This document shows positions 34,136 through 42,728 of a DNA stretch of 64,000 nt, one piece after another; position 1 is the first letter of the stretch; every line of letters begins with the position of its first letter. Under the pieces are notes generated by a model that was not told the origin of the DNA, did no database searches, and worked only from the letters and a program-made list of their open reading frames with translations. A program made the translations under genes and the position numbers. The DNA comes from CAVUPF01 sp963777915 (GTDB taxonomy: Bacteria > Actinomycetota > Thermoleophilia > Solirubrobacterales > 70-9): NCBI GenBank assembly GCA_963777915.1, contig CAVZSH010000003.1, positions 372,001 to 436,000 of the forward strand. The letters are read 5' to 3'.

Positions 34136-35086
34136 ATGCAGCTCGACCAAGCCCGCACTCGGTACATCCGCTGGCTACTCGCAACCCGAGAACTGTCGCC
34201 GCACACGATTCGTGCCTACGGCGGAGATCTCGCCAGTTTCGAGCTATACATGGGTGCCGAATTCGAGGTCCAGGGGATCGATCAAGAAAGCCTGATCTCC
34301 TTCATCGAGCAGCAGAAGGCTGCGGCCCTCTCCCCTGCCTCACTGAGAAGGCGAGCTGCAGCACTGCGTGGCTTTTGTCGCTGGCTGCTCTCTCAGGGTC
34401 TTCTCGTCGTAGATCCCTGGAGCGGCACGAGCCTCGTCCTGGGCAGATCCCGCAGGCTGCCCCGAATACTCGCGGCCCACGAACTCGACCGACTGATCGA
34501 GTTCCTCGCTCGCGCGGCTCATGTCGACGGCGGCAGACCACCCGATAGCCGGTCAGTCGAAAGGAGGCCCCATGAGTCGACAACTCTTCTCGCGGTGGCG
34601 CTGATGGTCGCCACCGGCGTACGGGTCAACGAGAGTGTGAGTATCAGGTATCAGGACATCAACCTGCCCGGCAGGACGTTACGCCTGGTGGGAAAGGGGC
34701 GACGCGAACGACAGGTCTTCCTCCCGAATGACTGGATAGCCGGCCTCACGAGCGCCTACATCGAAGTCCGCTCGTCACTCGGCGTCGAGCATTCCCGCCT
34801 CCTCTTCAACCTTCGCTACGAGCCCCTCACCCCACCTGCAATGAGATCGCGGCTCGCAAAAGCGGCTCGTTCGGCAGGCCTCGCCACCCGAGTGACGCCC
34901 CACATGCTCCGCCACACAGCAGCAACCCAGCTGATTGAGGCCGGCGTCGACATCCGCTACATCCAACGGCTCCTCGGTCACGCGAGCCTCAGCACGACAG
35001 AGATTTACACCCACGTCTCCGACCACGCCCTCCACCGCGTCGTCTCGGACGCCGATGTCCTCGGGAGGTTCGTACAGGCGCGATAA
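34136..35086 (+). CDS. Tyrosine recombinase (XerC/D-like)
   Basis: 316-residue site-specific recombinase from ATG 34136. N-terminal SAM-like core-binding domain (YIRWLLATRELSPHTIRAYGGDLASF), then the catalytic domain with R163 (TGVRVNE), K187 (GKGRRER), H256-x-x-R259 (HMLRH), H282 (LGHASLSTT) and nucleophile Y291 (EIYTHV), so the active site is complete. Its TAA stop lies inside a 19-bp quasi-palindrome (35081-35099) that recurs inverted at 41004, which suggests that the gene carries its own recombination site at its 3' end. The glycosyltransferase gene starts 16 bases after the stop. Confidence 0.93.
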   Translation: MQLDQARTRYIRWLLATRELSPHTIRAYGGDLASFELYMGAEFEVQGIDQESLISFIEQQKAAALSPASLRRRAAALRGFCRWLLSQGLLVVDPWSGTSLVLGRSRRLPRILAAHELDRLIEFLARAAHVDGGRPPDSRSVERRPHESTTLLAVALMVATGVRVNESVSIRYQDINLPGRTLRLVGKGRRERQVFLPNDWIAGLTSAYIEVRSSLGVEHSRLLFNLRYEPLTPPAMRSRLAKAARSAGLATRVTPHMLRHTAATQLIEAGVDIRYIQRLLGHASLSTTEIYTHVSDHALHRVVSDADVLGRFVQAR

Positions 35087-35099
35087 CTAGGGATTATCG
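35081..35099 (+). repeat. Recombination core site, left (inverted partner at 41004)
   Basis: CGATAACTAGGGATTATCG: 6-bp inverted arms (CGATAA/TTATCG) around an asymmetric 7-base centre CTAGGGA, the architecture of tyrosine-recombinase core sites. Here the arms extend to 9 bp (GCGCGATAA/TTATCGCGC, 35078-35102). It overlaps the last codon and stop of the recombinase and ends 3 bases before the TTG start of the glycosyltransferase. The exact reverse complement lies at 41004-41022. Confidence 0.85.
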
Positions 35100-35102
35100 C
35101 GC

Positions 35103-36221
35103 TTGCCTCGCGTCAGCGTGATCGTTCCGATGTTCAACGGCGTCGAGTTTTTACCGGCGTTCTTTGCGTCGTTGGAAGGCGCCTTGCCAGACGGTTCGCA
35201 ACTGATCTTCATCGACGACGGCTCGACCCAGCCGGTTTGGGAGACGGTGCCGGACTTCCTAGGAGCCGAGTCCATCATCCGTCTCCGCAACGAGGAGAAT
35301 TTCGGCTACTGCGTCTCGGTGAACCGGGCGTTTCCCCTCGCCACCGGCGAGATCATCGTCCAGCTAAACACCGATCTCATCCTCGAGCCTGACTGCATTG
35401 GTGCGATGGTCGATCTGATTGAGCGGGAGGACAGGGTGGGGATCGTTGGCTCGAAGCTGATTTTCCCGACGACCGGCCTTGTCCAGCACGCTGGCATGGC
35501 GTTCGGAAACTACACGAAGTCACACATTTTCTTCGAGCTGCCCGCCACTCACCCGCTCTGCAGCAAAACGCGCGAGATGCAGGTGGTCACCGGCGCCACC
35601 GCGGCGATGGCGCGGAACGTCCTCGACAAGGTGGGGACATTGGACGAGCGGTACTTCAACCACAACGAGGACATCGACCACTGCCTGCTCGCCCGCAAGT
35701 ACGGATTCCGCAACTTCATCTGCGCCGACTCCGTTGCCCACCACTGGGAGAGCCAGTCGGGGCCGGCACGGTTTGCGGGTGTGGAGGCCGCCGAGGGGCT
35801 GTTCTGGTCCAGATGGGGGGCCGAGTTCGAGAACGATCTGGGCCTGTTCGTCGATGAGGCGCTTGACTACGTCCTGGGCGAAGCGCCCCATCTCGAGGGG
35901 GTCCCGTTCGAGGTCCTCGACCTCTCGCGTGGGGCGGATCAGCCGATTGCCCTCGACAGCCTGGGACGGCGATGGCCGGAAGTGGACACCCGGGTCCGTC
36001 GCTTTCGCCAGGTGGGAAACCTCTCGACCCGACTGCGCTTGCCCCTGCTCCTCCCCCACTGGGTCACCGAGGAGCCAACGCCCTTCATCTACCTGGTCGA
36101 CCGCTACCGGGAACTGAGCGAAAACGAGCGCTGGTTCTCCAGTCGACGGCACACCGTCGAGGACGAGCTCGTCCTCGACCTGACCGGGGCCGCCCTCCGC
36201 ACCTCCCAGTTGGCGCATTGA
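35103..36221 (+). CDS. Family 2 glycosyltransferase
   Basis: 372 residues from a TTG start. GT-A fold: VSVIVPMFNGVEFL (4-17), FIDDGS (36-41), VQLNTDLILEPDC (DxD equivalent region), MVDLIEREDRVGIVGSKLIFP, and HNEDIDHCLLARKYGFRN (acceptor/catalytic ED) are all present. It resembles rhamnosyl- or other sugar transferases of cell-surface polysaccharide assembly. The C-terminal ~110 residues are non-conserved. It is followed one base later by a DegT-type aminotransferase gene, so the two likely act on one glycan. The pair is inside the putative invertible segment. Confidence 0.9.
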   Translation: MPRVSVIVPMFNGVEFLPAFFASLEGALPDGSQLIFIDDGSTQPVWETVPDFLGAESIIRLRNEENFGYCVSVNRAFPLATGEIIVQLNTDLILEPDCIGAMVDLIEREDRVGIVGSKLIFPTTGLVQHAGMAFGNYTKSHIFFELPATHPLCSKTREMQVVTGATAAMARNVLDKVGTLDERYFNHNEDIDHCLLARKYGFRNFICADSVAHHWESQSGPARFAGVEAAEGLFWSRWGAEFENDLGLFVDEALDYVLGEAPHLEGVPFEVLDLSRGADQPIALDSLGRRWPEVDTRVRRFRQVGNLSTRLRLPLLLPHWVTEEPTPFIYLVDRYRELSENERWFSSRRHTVEDELVLDLTGAALRTSQLAH

Positions 36222-36222
36222 G

Positions 36223-37344
36223 ATGATCAACCTCCTCCAGCCGAGTGTGGGCGCCGCGGAGCTGAGCGCAGTCGAGGAGGTATTCCAGGCCAATTGGCTC
36301 GGCGCCGGCGAACGCCTCGAGCGCTTCGAGCGTCTGCTCAGCGAGTACATCGGCCGCCCTCCGACCGAGGTGCTGACCGTCTCCTGCTGCAGCGAGGGCC
36401 TCTTCCAGGCCGTGGAGGCGCTTGGGCTGGGGGCGGGAGACGAGGTCATCCTGCCCAGTGTCAGCTTTCTGGGTGCCGCGCACGCCGTCCGCGCCGCGGG
36501 CGCCCGGGTCGTCCTCTGCAACGTCGATCCGAGAACGCTCAACCCGACCGTTGATCACATCCATAGCGCGATCACCCCCGCAACCAAAGCGGTGCTGATC
36601 CTCCACTACGGCGGCTACCCCGGAGATGTCCTCGCGATCGCGGAGCTGGCGAGACAGCGAAATTTGTTTCTGATCGAGGATGCCGCCTGCAGCCTCGGAT
36701 CGTTCATCGATGGTCGAGCGTGTGGCACCTTTGGGGAGATCGGAGTCTGGTCGTTCGACGCGGTAAAGCTGCTGACCACCGGCGACGGTGGGATGATCTG
36801 GTGCCGAAGCGAGGCGCTGGCTTCACGCATGCGCCGCAACATCAGGCTCGGGGTCGAGACGTCCGGCCTGCAGAGGGCGACCTCGTCGCGATGGTGGGAG
36901 ATAGACCCGGCGGTGATTGGCCGGCGGGCAACCATGAACGACGTGGCCGCGGCCATCGGCCTGGCGCAACTCGAAAAGCTCCCCGGCTTCTTGCGCCGCC
37001 GGGAGGAGATCGCCGCCGTCTATGACGCTCATCTCGCCTCGGTCTCCTGGCTCACACTGCCCGAGCGACCGCCGGCTCGGGGGGCGCGGTTCTACTACTG
37101 GATCCAGATGCCCATCGAGCATCGCGATCGGCTGGCGACGCACCTGCTGCAGCGCGGTGTGTACACGAACTTCCGCTACTGGCCGTTGCACAGGACCCAA
37201 ATGTACGGCGGCGGAGGTGTGTTTTCCGGCGCGGACATGGCAGCGGAATCGACCCTGCTGCTGCCAGTTCACCAGGGACTCTCAGACGCCGAGGTCGACC
37301 GCGTCATCGACGCGATCCAGGCCTTCCCTGGGTCGATGCCCTAG
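36223..37344 (+). CDS. DegT/DnrJ/EryC1/StrS sugar aminotransferase
   Basis: 373-residue PLP enzyme that aminates a nucleotide-sugar ketone or acts as its relatives in deoxysugar synthesis. Visible signatures: NWLGAGERLERFERLL, VILPSVSFLGAAHAVRAAGA, IEDAACSLGS (D153, PLP ring nitrogen), WSFDAVKLLTTGDGG (K182, Schiff-base lysine), and C-terminal FRYWPLHRTQMY. The active site is complete. It overlaps the convergent ATPase gene by 4 bases at the stop codons. Confidence 0.92.
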   Translation: MINLLQPSVGAAELSAVEEVFQANWLGAGERLERFERLLSEYIGRPPTEVLTVSCCSEGLFQAVEALGLGAGDEVILPSVSFLGAAHAVRAAGARVVLCNVDPRTLNPTVDHIHSAITPATKAVLILHYGGYPGDVLAIAELARQRNLFLIEDAACSLGSFIDGRACGTFGEIGVWSFDAVKLLTTGDGGMIWCRSEALASRMRRNIRLGVETSGLQRATSSRWWEIDPAVIGRRATMNDVAAAIGLAQLEKLPGFLRRREEIAAVYDAHLASVSWLTLPERPPARGARFYYWIQMPIEHRDRLATHLLQRGVYTNFRYWPLHRTQMYGGGGVFSGADMAAESTLLLPVHQGLSDAEVDRVIDAIQAFPGSMP

Positions 37345-40300
37345 TACAGGGCGTAGGGCTCGCCGTCGACCCGCAGCCACCACTCGTGGCGCCAGCCTTC
37401 GTACTCTTCGTTCCGCAGCGCCTCAAGCCCCGAGTCCACGAAGCTGGCGCGCAACGCCGGGTACCGATTAACCACGGTCCGGCCAGCGCCGTCACCGGCC
37501 GCCTGGAGGAACCGCACCGCCTGGGCCAGCGAAATCCGCACCAACTCGAACCGGGCCGAGCGATCGGGTTCTGGGTAGGGAGAAAGCGTCTCCTCGAGGA
37601 TTTCCAGCGCCGCGACCGCGTGATCCCGGACATCGCCCTCGACGGCGTCACCACTGCGGTACATGGCAGTCGCCAGGTTGATGTGCGCGCGCCAGAGGGT
37701 CTCCATCTGCCGTCCCCTCGCAGCGGCGGCAACCGCCTGTGCGAACCATGACACTTCGTCGTGCTCGCCCCGCATCGCACCGATGACTCCCAGCATCAGG
37801 GACGCAGCCCCCGCATCGGGATACCGGCCCAGCTGGAAGGCGTGAGAGAAGACCGACTTGAGGATTTCCGTGGCCTCGTCGAGCAACGTCCGGCCCAGTG
37901 CGCCGCCCCCCAGGTCGAGGCGATGCGCGCGGAGCACCAGCGTCATCCCCAGGTTGATTTGCGCCGACGCCCTGGCCTCGGTCGCGTTTGCGCGGCCGTC
38001 CAGCTCATCGAGACAGCGCCTTAGAATCGTCTCGGATTCCTCGGGATCCCTCGACATCAGGATGTTCGCATAGGTGCTGACGACGTGGCGCGCGAGGACC
38101 GACTGGGAGCGCTCCGCTATCTCGACCGCCTGAGCCGAGGTAGTCAACGACGGCTCGATCTCGCCCGAGATGGCGAGCGCTACCGCCTCTGAGTGAAGGG
38201 CCTCCATCTCCAGCTCCTCCCAAGCCTCTTCATCGAACCCCCCGGCCGAGCGCAGGCCATGGATGTCGCGAACGGCGTCCGCCGCAAGCTCGGCCGCCTC
38301 CACCGGCTTGCGGTCATTGAAGAGAATCTGGGAGCGCCGCACGTCGGCGGTGAGCCGAAGGCGGCGGAGCTCTCCGATGGTCTGCGGCGACCGAACTCGG
38401 CCGCCAGTCAGGCGCCCGTCGAGCCGGTCGGACAGGCGGTTGAGGCGCCGGTCGGCCTGCGAGCGATCCCCGCCTCCGAGCAGCTCGGTGGTGAGCGCGA
38501 GCTCGTCCTCGGCGCGGCTGAGGAAGGTGTTGATCCGAATGGGAGAGTCACCGTCACGTTTCCAGACCAGGTTGAGCAAGGCTGCCGAGACGCGGCGCGC
38601 GAGCCGCGCATCGCCTTGACGCTGGGCGTCTCGCAGCGCTAAGCCCATCAGCTTTTCGGCCTGGGACTCATCCGGCATTGGGAGCTGCAGCAACGCCAGC
38701 GCCCACTTGTACCGATCGACCGGGCGGCCCGACTGGTCGGCCTCGGCGAACCAGTCGCAGTAGATTCTCACCACCCGCTCGCGATCCTCCGTCGCCACCT
38801 CGAAACGGCGAACCGATTCGAAGTAGTTCTCATGGCGAAATGCGACTTCGTCCTCTTTTCCCTCGCCGCTCCACAGCATTTCCGTTGCGTCGATGTCGCT
38901 GAGCGGGACGTGAGGGGCGAGCTCCGCTAGGAGTTGCCGGAACAGGGGTGTCGACACCCGGTCCTCGAGCAGGCCCGCGGCCCAGATCAAAAGCGCCAGT
39001 TCGGGAGTCCGAGACTTCATATACATCCAACGCAGCCGGATCGCCTCGAAGACGGAGTCGGGGAGCTGCGTGTCGCTGGGTGCCGGCTGAATCAGGTAGA
39101 GGAAGCCGGTGATGGGGTTCTGGCCGATGATTCGCCGTTCCTTGAGGAACTGGAGCTGCTCCAAGGAGTGAAAGGGGTTGCCGCCCGCGACCCGATGGAT
39201 TCGCTGCACGAGGTGGCGTTGCATTTCCAGCATGTCGGGGTTGATTCGCCGGTGTGCGCTGTATTGGTCCTCGAACAACCGACGAATGAACTCCAAGCCC
39301 TGGTCGTGGTCAAACGAGCAGGTGACCGTGGGGCAGTCGAGCTTTTGCAGCAGGGCTTCAAAGGGCTCTGAGTCCCAGCCCTCGCCAAAGCGCTGACGCT
39401 CGCGAACCCGTCCCTCGAAGATGAACAGTATTCCGCTGTCCGGGCCCTGCTCTGGGGTGCCTGATTCAGGCAGAACGCGATCGAGCTGCCAGACCAGCCT
39501 CTCGAGCAGGAGGAGGACGTCGTTCGAGCACCAATGAAGCTCTTGGAGGTGGACTATCAACGGTGCGCGTCTTCTCCGCACCGCGACCAGAAGCAGGAGA
39601 GCGGAGAGCAGGTGCTGTTCGGTGGCCGCGCTGGCGCCGCCGTCTTTCAACCCGAAGATCGCCCGAATTGCCGGCTCGGCGCGGCCGGCCAGGGCCGCGT
39701 CGTAGCGCTCCACGGCTCGGATGACGCTCTCGGCGGGATCCTCGAGAGACGGCGCCGCCTCGACCAGCAGGCCGAGGAGGAGGTCGGCGAGGATACGGTG
39801 AGGGTCGTCGAGGGTCTTCGCCTGCTTGGCCACGACCACGGCGCTGCCACGCTGGCGCTGCCTGAGGGCGAACTCTTCGCTTAACCTGCTCTTGCCACTG
39901 CCCCCTATACCGACGACGCCGATTGAGGCCACGCCGTTAGCCAGCGCTCGCTCATACTCATGTTCGAGGCGGGAAAGCGCGCCGCGAAAGGGCTGTTCGT
40001 AGAAGCGCGGGCGCAGGTTCTCGATGACCCTGACCGTTCCCAGCGGCGTCCAGCCGGCGGCGAACTCAGCGTCTCTCCGGGAGTCGATCGCGATCTCACC
40101 CAGATTCACGTCTCCCACCGAGTGGGTTAACAGTTCGAGCGAGTACTGGGCGTAGATCGGATCGTCGGTTGCGCCCCCCGGCGTTAGCTCCATCCCATCG
40201 GGCGCATCCGCGTCGACCGGGCCGACGAGGGTGATCCGGGCGTCTTCCCGCTCCGCCGCCTCATCGGGCCGCCACCGCAGCCGTGAGCCCGGCACCGACA

Positions 40301-40961
40301 CGCTGGGCGTCCGGAGGTCGATCTTCAGGCCAAATGGGGCTCCGGCGAGAACCCTCTTGGGAGCCGACACGGTGATCGCCTGATGCGGCCTAAGTTGCTC
40401 GGAGGCGCCGAGATGCCTGTACACCTCGGCGATCTCTTCATCCGAGAGGGCTTGGCGCAGGATTTCGTCGACCGCCGGACGGTGATTGTTGAACAGGCCC
40501 TCGATCTGAGTGCGATCGAGAATGTGGCAGTGGCGTTGGTAGGCGCGTTCGACCCGTGCACGCGCCTCCGTTATCCGTTCCTCGGTAAGGCGGGCCGACA
40601 AGGCGACGATGAACAACGTCGGGTTGATCGTCGTCACCATGTTCACCAGGCTGCCGGCAATCTCCTGGACCACGTTGTCCACCCTGCTGCGCTTCTTGCA
40701 CTGCCCCCCGATCGTGATCACCGCCTCGATGTCAAGCACCTCGTCCATCAGGAACTGCTGCTGACCGATGAAGTCCGAGCCGCCATCGGGAAGGTTCGGC
40801 GTCACGTACCACTCGTAGTCCGGCCGCAGCCGCGCGAAGACGGCCGCGACCGCGACCTCGAAAACCTGCAGCCTCGCGGGGCCCTTCGAGGCGCCGCTCC
40901 GGCGGCGGACCTTCACCCCGAAGTCCTCAGGCGGATCCCACGGGAAGTTGACCGTGAGCAA
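37341..40961 (-). CDS. Avs-like nuclease-STAND NTPase-repeat protein
   Basis: 1206 residues. Residues ~30-130 form a PD-(D/E)xK/Mrr-type nuclease: GGSDFIG (D63), an acidic IEAV strand (E79) and GGQCKKR (Q87/K89). Residues ~320-700 are a P-loop NTPase: GIGGSGKSR (351-359) and LIVHLQELHW (468-477), where the normal DD of Walker B is QE. The last ~450 residues are helical with TPR-like stretches (AEALAISGEIEPSLTTSAQAVEIAERS-type; ARASAQINLGMTLVLRAH; LWRAHINLATAMYRSGDA). N-terminal nuclease, central STAND ATPase and C-terminal repeat sensor is the plan of Avs antiphage proteins, which degrade DNA after binding phage proteins. Its ATG is 43 bases from the right recombination site. Confidence 0.8.
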   Translation of the reverse strand: MLTVNFPWDPPEDFGVKVRRRSGASKGPARLQVFEVAVAAVFARLRPDYEWYVTPNLPDGGSDFIGQQQFLMDEVLDIEAVITIGGQCKKRSRVDNVVQEIAGSLVNMVTTINPTLFIVALSARLTEERITEARARVERAYQRHCHILDRTQIEGLFNNHRPAVDEILRQALSDEEIAEVYRHLGASEQLRPHQAITVSAPKRVLAGAPFGLKIDLRTPSVSVPGSRLRWRPDEAAEREDARITLVGPVDADAPDGMELTPGGATDDPIYAQYSLELLTHSVGDVNLGEIAIDSRRDAEFAAGWTPLGTVRVIENLRPRFYEQPFRGALSRLEHEYERALANGVASIGVVGIGGSGKSRLSEEFALRQRQRGSAVVVAKQAKTLDDPHRILADLLLGLLVEAAPSLEDPAESVIRAVERYDAALAGRAEPAIRAIFGLKDGGASAATEQHLLSALLLLVAVRRRRAPLIVHLQELHWCSNDVLLLLERLVWQLDRVLPESGTPEQGPDSGILFIFEGRVRERQRFGEGWDSEPFEALLQKLDCPTVTCSFDHDQGLEFIRRLFEDQYSAHRRINPDMLEMQRHLVQRIHRVAGGNPFHSLEQLQFLKERRIIGQNPITGFLYLIQPAPSDTQLPDSVFEAIRLRWMYMKSRTPELALLIWAAGLLEDRVSTPLFRQLLAELAPHVPLSDIDATEMLWSGEGKEDEVAFRHENYFESVRRFEVATEDRERVVRIYCDWFAEADQSGRPVDRYKWALALLQLPMPDESQAEKLMGLALRDAQRQGDARLARRVSAALLNLVWKRDGDSPIRINTFLSRAEDELALTTELLGGGDRSQADRRLNRLSDRLDGRLTGGRVRSPQTIGELRRLRLTADVRRSQILFNDRKPVEAAELAADAVRDIHGLRSAGGFDEEAWEELEMEALHSEAVALAISGEIEPSLTTSAQAVEIAERSQSVLARHVVSTYANILMSRDPEESETILRRCLDELDGRANATEARASAQINLGMTLVLRAHRLDLGGGALGRTLLDEATEILKSVFSHAFQLGRYPDAGAASLMLGVIGAMRGEHDEVSWFAQAVAAAARGRQMETLWRAHINLATAMYRSGDAVEGDVRDHAVAALEILEETLSPYPEPDRSARFELVRISLAQAVRFLQAAGDGAGRTVVNRYPALRASFVDSGLEALRNEEYEGWRHEWWLRVDGEPYALY

Positions 40962-41003
40962 CGTCCAGGCGCGCTTCTCTGTCTTGGTTTCGGTCGCCAG
41001 GGT

Positions 41004-41022
41004 CGATAATCCCTAGTTATCG
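41004..41022 (-). repeat. Recombination core site, right (inverted copy)
   Basis: CGATAATCCCTAGTTATCG, the exact reverse complement of the site at 35081-35099. Its flanks differ (GGT left, AAC right), so only the 19 bp are shared, as expected if recombination is confined to the core. It lies between the ATPase start and the AT-rich leader of the GNAT gene. Opposite orientation of the asymmetric 7-base centre predicts inversion rather than excision. Confidence 0.85.
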
Positions 41023-41102
41023 AACATGATCGGTATCTTGCGGCCGGAAAAATAATATGTTCCCAATAACAGCTTGACGCGTGCCTATAAGGTCAAGACT
41101 GA
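41023..41102 (-). promoter_or_regulatory. AT-rich region reading into the invertible segment
   Basis: Eighty bases much richer in A/T than the surroundings. On the minus strand a TTGACC and, 19 bases further, TGTTAT could be -35/-10 elements; CATATTAT follows. CTTGAC/GTCAAG arms (41073-41078, 41092-41097) could also form a stem after the GNAT stop. As a promoter it would fire across the right site into whichever gene is next to it, at present the ATPase. Speculative. Confidence 0.3.
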
Positions 41103-41645
41103 TCATAAATCGCGGTTCCAGTCCGCAGCGAGCATCGCGTAGACGAACGTGTCGCAGTAGCGATCATTGATTAGTTCGGCCTGACGCAAGATGGCCTCCC
41201 GCTTAAAGCCGAGGCACTCAGGTATGGCCTGACTCTTTCGGTTGTCAACCGCAACAGGGACCTCGACGCGGTTGAGTTTCCAGGTAAATAGCGCATGGTC
41301 AACCAGCGAACGCACAGCGTCGGTCATTAGCCCCCGGCCTTGGTGGCCAGCGTCGAGCCAGTAGCCAAGGATGGTCCAACGATGCTGCCAATTCACATCC
41401 ATGTAGCTGATCACTCCCGCGAGCTTGCCATCGCAAATGATGGCGGCGTGAAATCCGTCGTTGGCAACAACCTGTCTTTCCGCAGCGCGAATAAACGCAT
41501 GGGTATCCTTCGAGCTTTGGGTGGGTGCCCACGCCAGCCAGCGTGCCAAATATTCCCGATTTCTCTCTATCAAAGAGTGCAGTTCCTTCGCATCAGCAAT
41601 GCAAAGGAGGCGGAGATGGGCATTCTTGGAGACTGGCAGTGTCAC
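41103..41645 (-). CDS. GNAT acetyltransferase (RimJ/RimL-like)
   Basis: 180 residues; LRLLCIADAKELHSLIERNREYLARWLAWAPT is the RimL-type opening, AAIICDGKLAGVISYMDVNW the central strand, and GYWLDAGHQGRGLMTDAVRSLVDHAL carries the acetyl-CoA P-loop (Q-x-x-G-x-G/A as HQGRGL). The C-terminus (RVEVPVAVDNRKSQAIPECLGFKREAIL) fits ribosomal-protein N-acetyltransferase-like enzymes. The GC is lower than the neighbouring core genes. It is transcribed toward the invertible segment. Confidence 0.88.
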   Translation of the reverse strand: MTLPVSKNAHLRLLCIADAKELHSLIERNREYLARWLAWAPTQSSKDTHAFIRAAERQVVANDGFHAAIICDGKLAGVISYMDVNWQHRWTILGYWLDAGHQGRGLMTDAVRSLVDHALFTWKLNRVEVPVAVDNRKSQAIPECLGFKREAILRQAELINDRYCDTFVYAMLAADWNRDL

Positions 41646-41676
41646 GTTTGGGCTCGCCGTTTTGATACGCGGTGCC

Positions 41677-42072
41677 TCAGCGATACGTACTGAGGTCGGT
41701 AATCAGCGAGATCGTCTTGACGGAGAGCCCAGCTACGACCGCGAGCCAGGTGATCGTCAGCAAGACGAAGATGATATCCAGGGTTGAGTAGTGGGAGAAG
41801 GCGAAATGCACGCGAATCGCTGCTTCGACCTCGTTGACCGCCGGCTTCAGTAGGACCAGCCAGATCGCGAACGCCACCGCAGCCAGCGATCCGGCGGTCC
41901 ACGCTCCTCTGACCACCGTCGCGCGCTGCTTCTTGACGGCCTCGGGCTCGGCAGCCTTCACGCCGACGTCCGACGCAGCGTCTATGCGACCCTTGAGCGC
42001 ATTGTAGGAAAACCCATATGCAGCGAGCATCACGCTTGACGCGGTCACGGTCGAGGCGATCGCCGATTCCAT
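41677..42072 (-). CDS. Small membrane protein of an unrecognised two-gene unit
   Basis: 131 residues from ATG 42072 (MESAIASTVTASSVMLAAYG); the longer frame upstream overlaps the preceding gene in another phase. Hydrophobic segments: 6-22, WTAGSLAAVAFAIWLVLL, and LDIIFVLLTITWLAVVAGLSV, so two to three membrane spans with a short charged linker (VGVKAAEPEAVKKQRAT). The function is unknown. Only 4 bases separate it from the upstream soluble partner. Confidence 0.65.
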   Translation of the reverse strand: MESAIASTVTASSVMLAAYGFSYNALKGRIDAASDVGVKAAEPEAVKKQRATVVRGAWTAGSLAAVAFAIWLVLLKPAVNEVEAAIRVHFAFSHYSTLDIIFVLLTITWLAVVAGLSVKTISLITDLSTYR

Positions 42073-42076
42073 CTCG

Positions 42077-42679
42077 CTAGCTCCATTTGATGACTTTGAC
42101 CGTCTGCGCCGGGTCAATCCCCAGTCTCTTGCAGAGTTCCTTGATCGTCGTGCGTCCGAGGTAGTAGGTCTGGGAGGCGTCGCGGCGCTTGTCCAGCGGC
42201 GGTGCATGAGTCTGCGCGATCAGGTCGCTCAGATAGCCAGCGAGGGAATCAGCGGCGAAGATGCCCACGGTGTTGTCGTCGACCTTAGTCGCATCTTCGA
42301 GCGTCGCCTTTGCTTCGCGTTTCACCCGCTTCTCGACCTCCGGGCCGAAGCGTGCCCGGGTGCCGGCGATCAGCGTTCCGACCTGCGTTCTGGTCATCTG
42401 GAAGAACTCGCCGATCTGATCGTCGGTCGGCAATCCGTCTGGCAGGTGCTCGTAGAGCAGGCTCAGTCGTAACTCGCGCAGCTCCTTGATCGTAGAGGGG
42501 ATCCGACTGCCGCTGAGCGCGAGTTCATACTCCTCGAAAGCCGCGGCCTGCAGTTGAGCTAGCCGGTCTTTCAGCGCGTTCTCCTGCAGCGGCGTTCCAT
42601 CGTCACCAAAGATCTCCGCCAAACGTGCCAGACGCTGTTGCTGAGCTTGGTTCGACTGGCCTTCTGCCTCGGTCGCCAC
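42077..42679 (-). CDS. Soluble helical protein of an unrecognised two-gene unit
   Basis: 200 residues, mostly helical: LARLAEIFGDDGTPLQENALKDRLAQLQAAAFEEYELALSG, then TDDQIGEFFQMTRTQVGTLIAGTRARFGPEVEKRV, which could be an HTH-like or adaptor segment, and a C-terminal TTIKELCKRLGIDPAQTVKVIKW that resembles a small DNA- or protein-binding helix pair. No enzyme motif is seen. Paired with a membrane gene in a defence neighbourhood, it might be a sensor/effector pair, but I do not recognise either family. Confidence 0.6.
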   Translation of the reverse strand: MATEAEGQSNQAQQQRLARLAEIFGDDGTPLQENALKDRLAQLQAAAFEEYELALSGSRIPSTIKELRELRLSLLYEHLPDGLPTDDQIGEFFQMTRTQVGTLIAGTRARFGPEVEKRVKREAKATLEDATKVDDNTVGIFAADSLAGYLSDLIAQTHAPPLDKRRDASQTYYLGRTTIKELCKRLGIDPAQTVKVIKWS

Positions 42680-42728
42680 ATCGCCTCCTTCGGAGCCAAG
42701 TTTAATCAGAGAGTCTCAAACGTACAAG

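Noticed and set aside
35081..41022. Reading the 19-bp pair as ordinary transposon terminal repeats
   Set aside because: No transposase lies between them, there is no flanking target duplication, each copy is itself a core-like quasi-palindrome, and one overlaps a tyrosine recombinase stop; a recombinase site fits better, though this is not proven.
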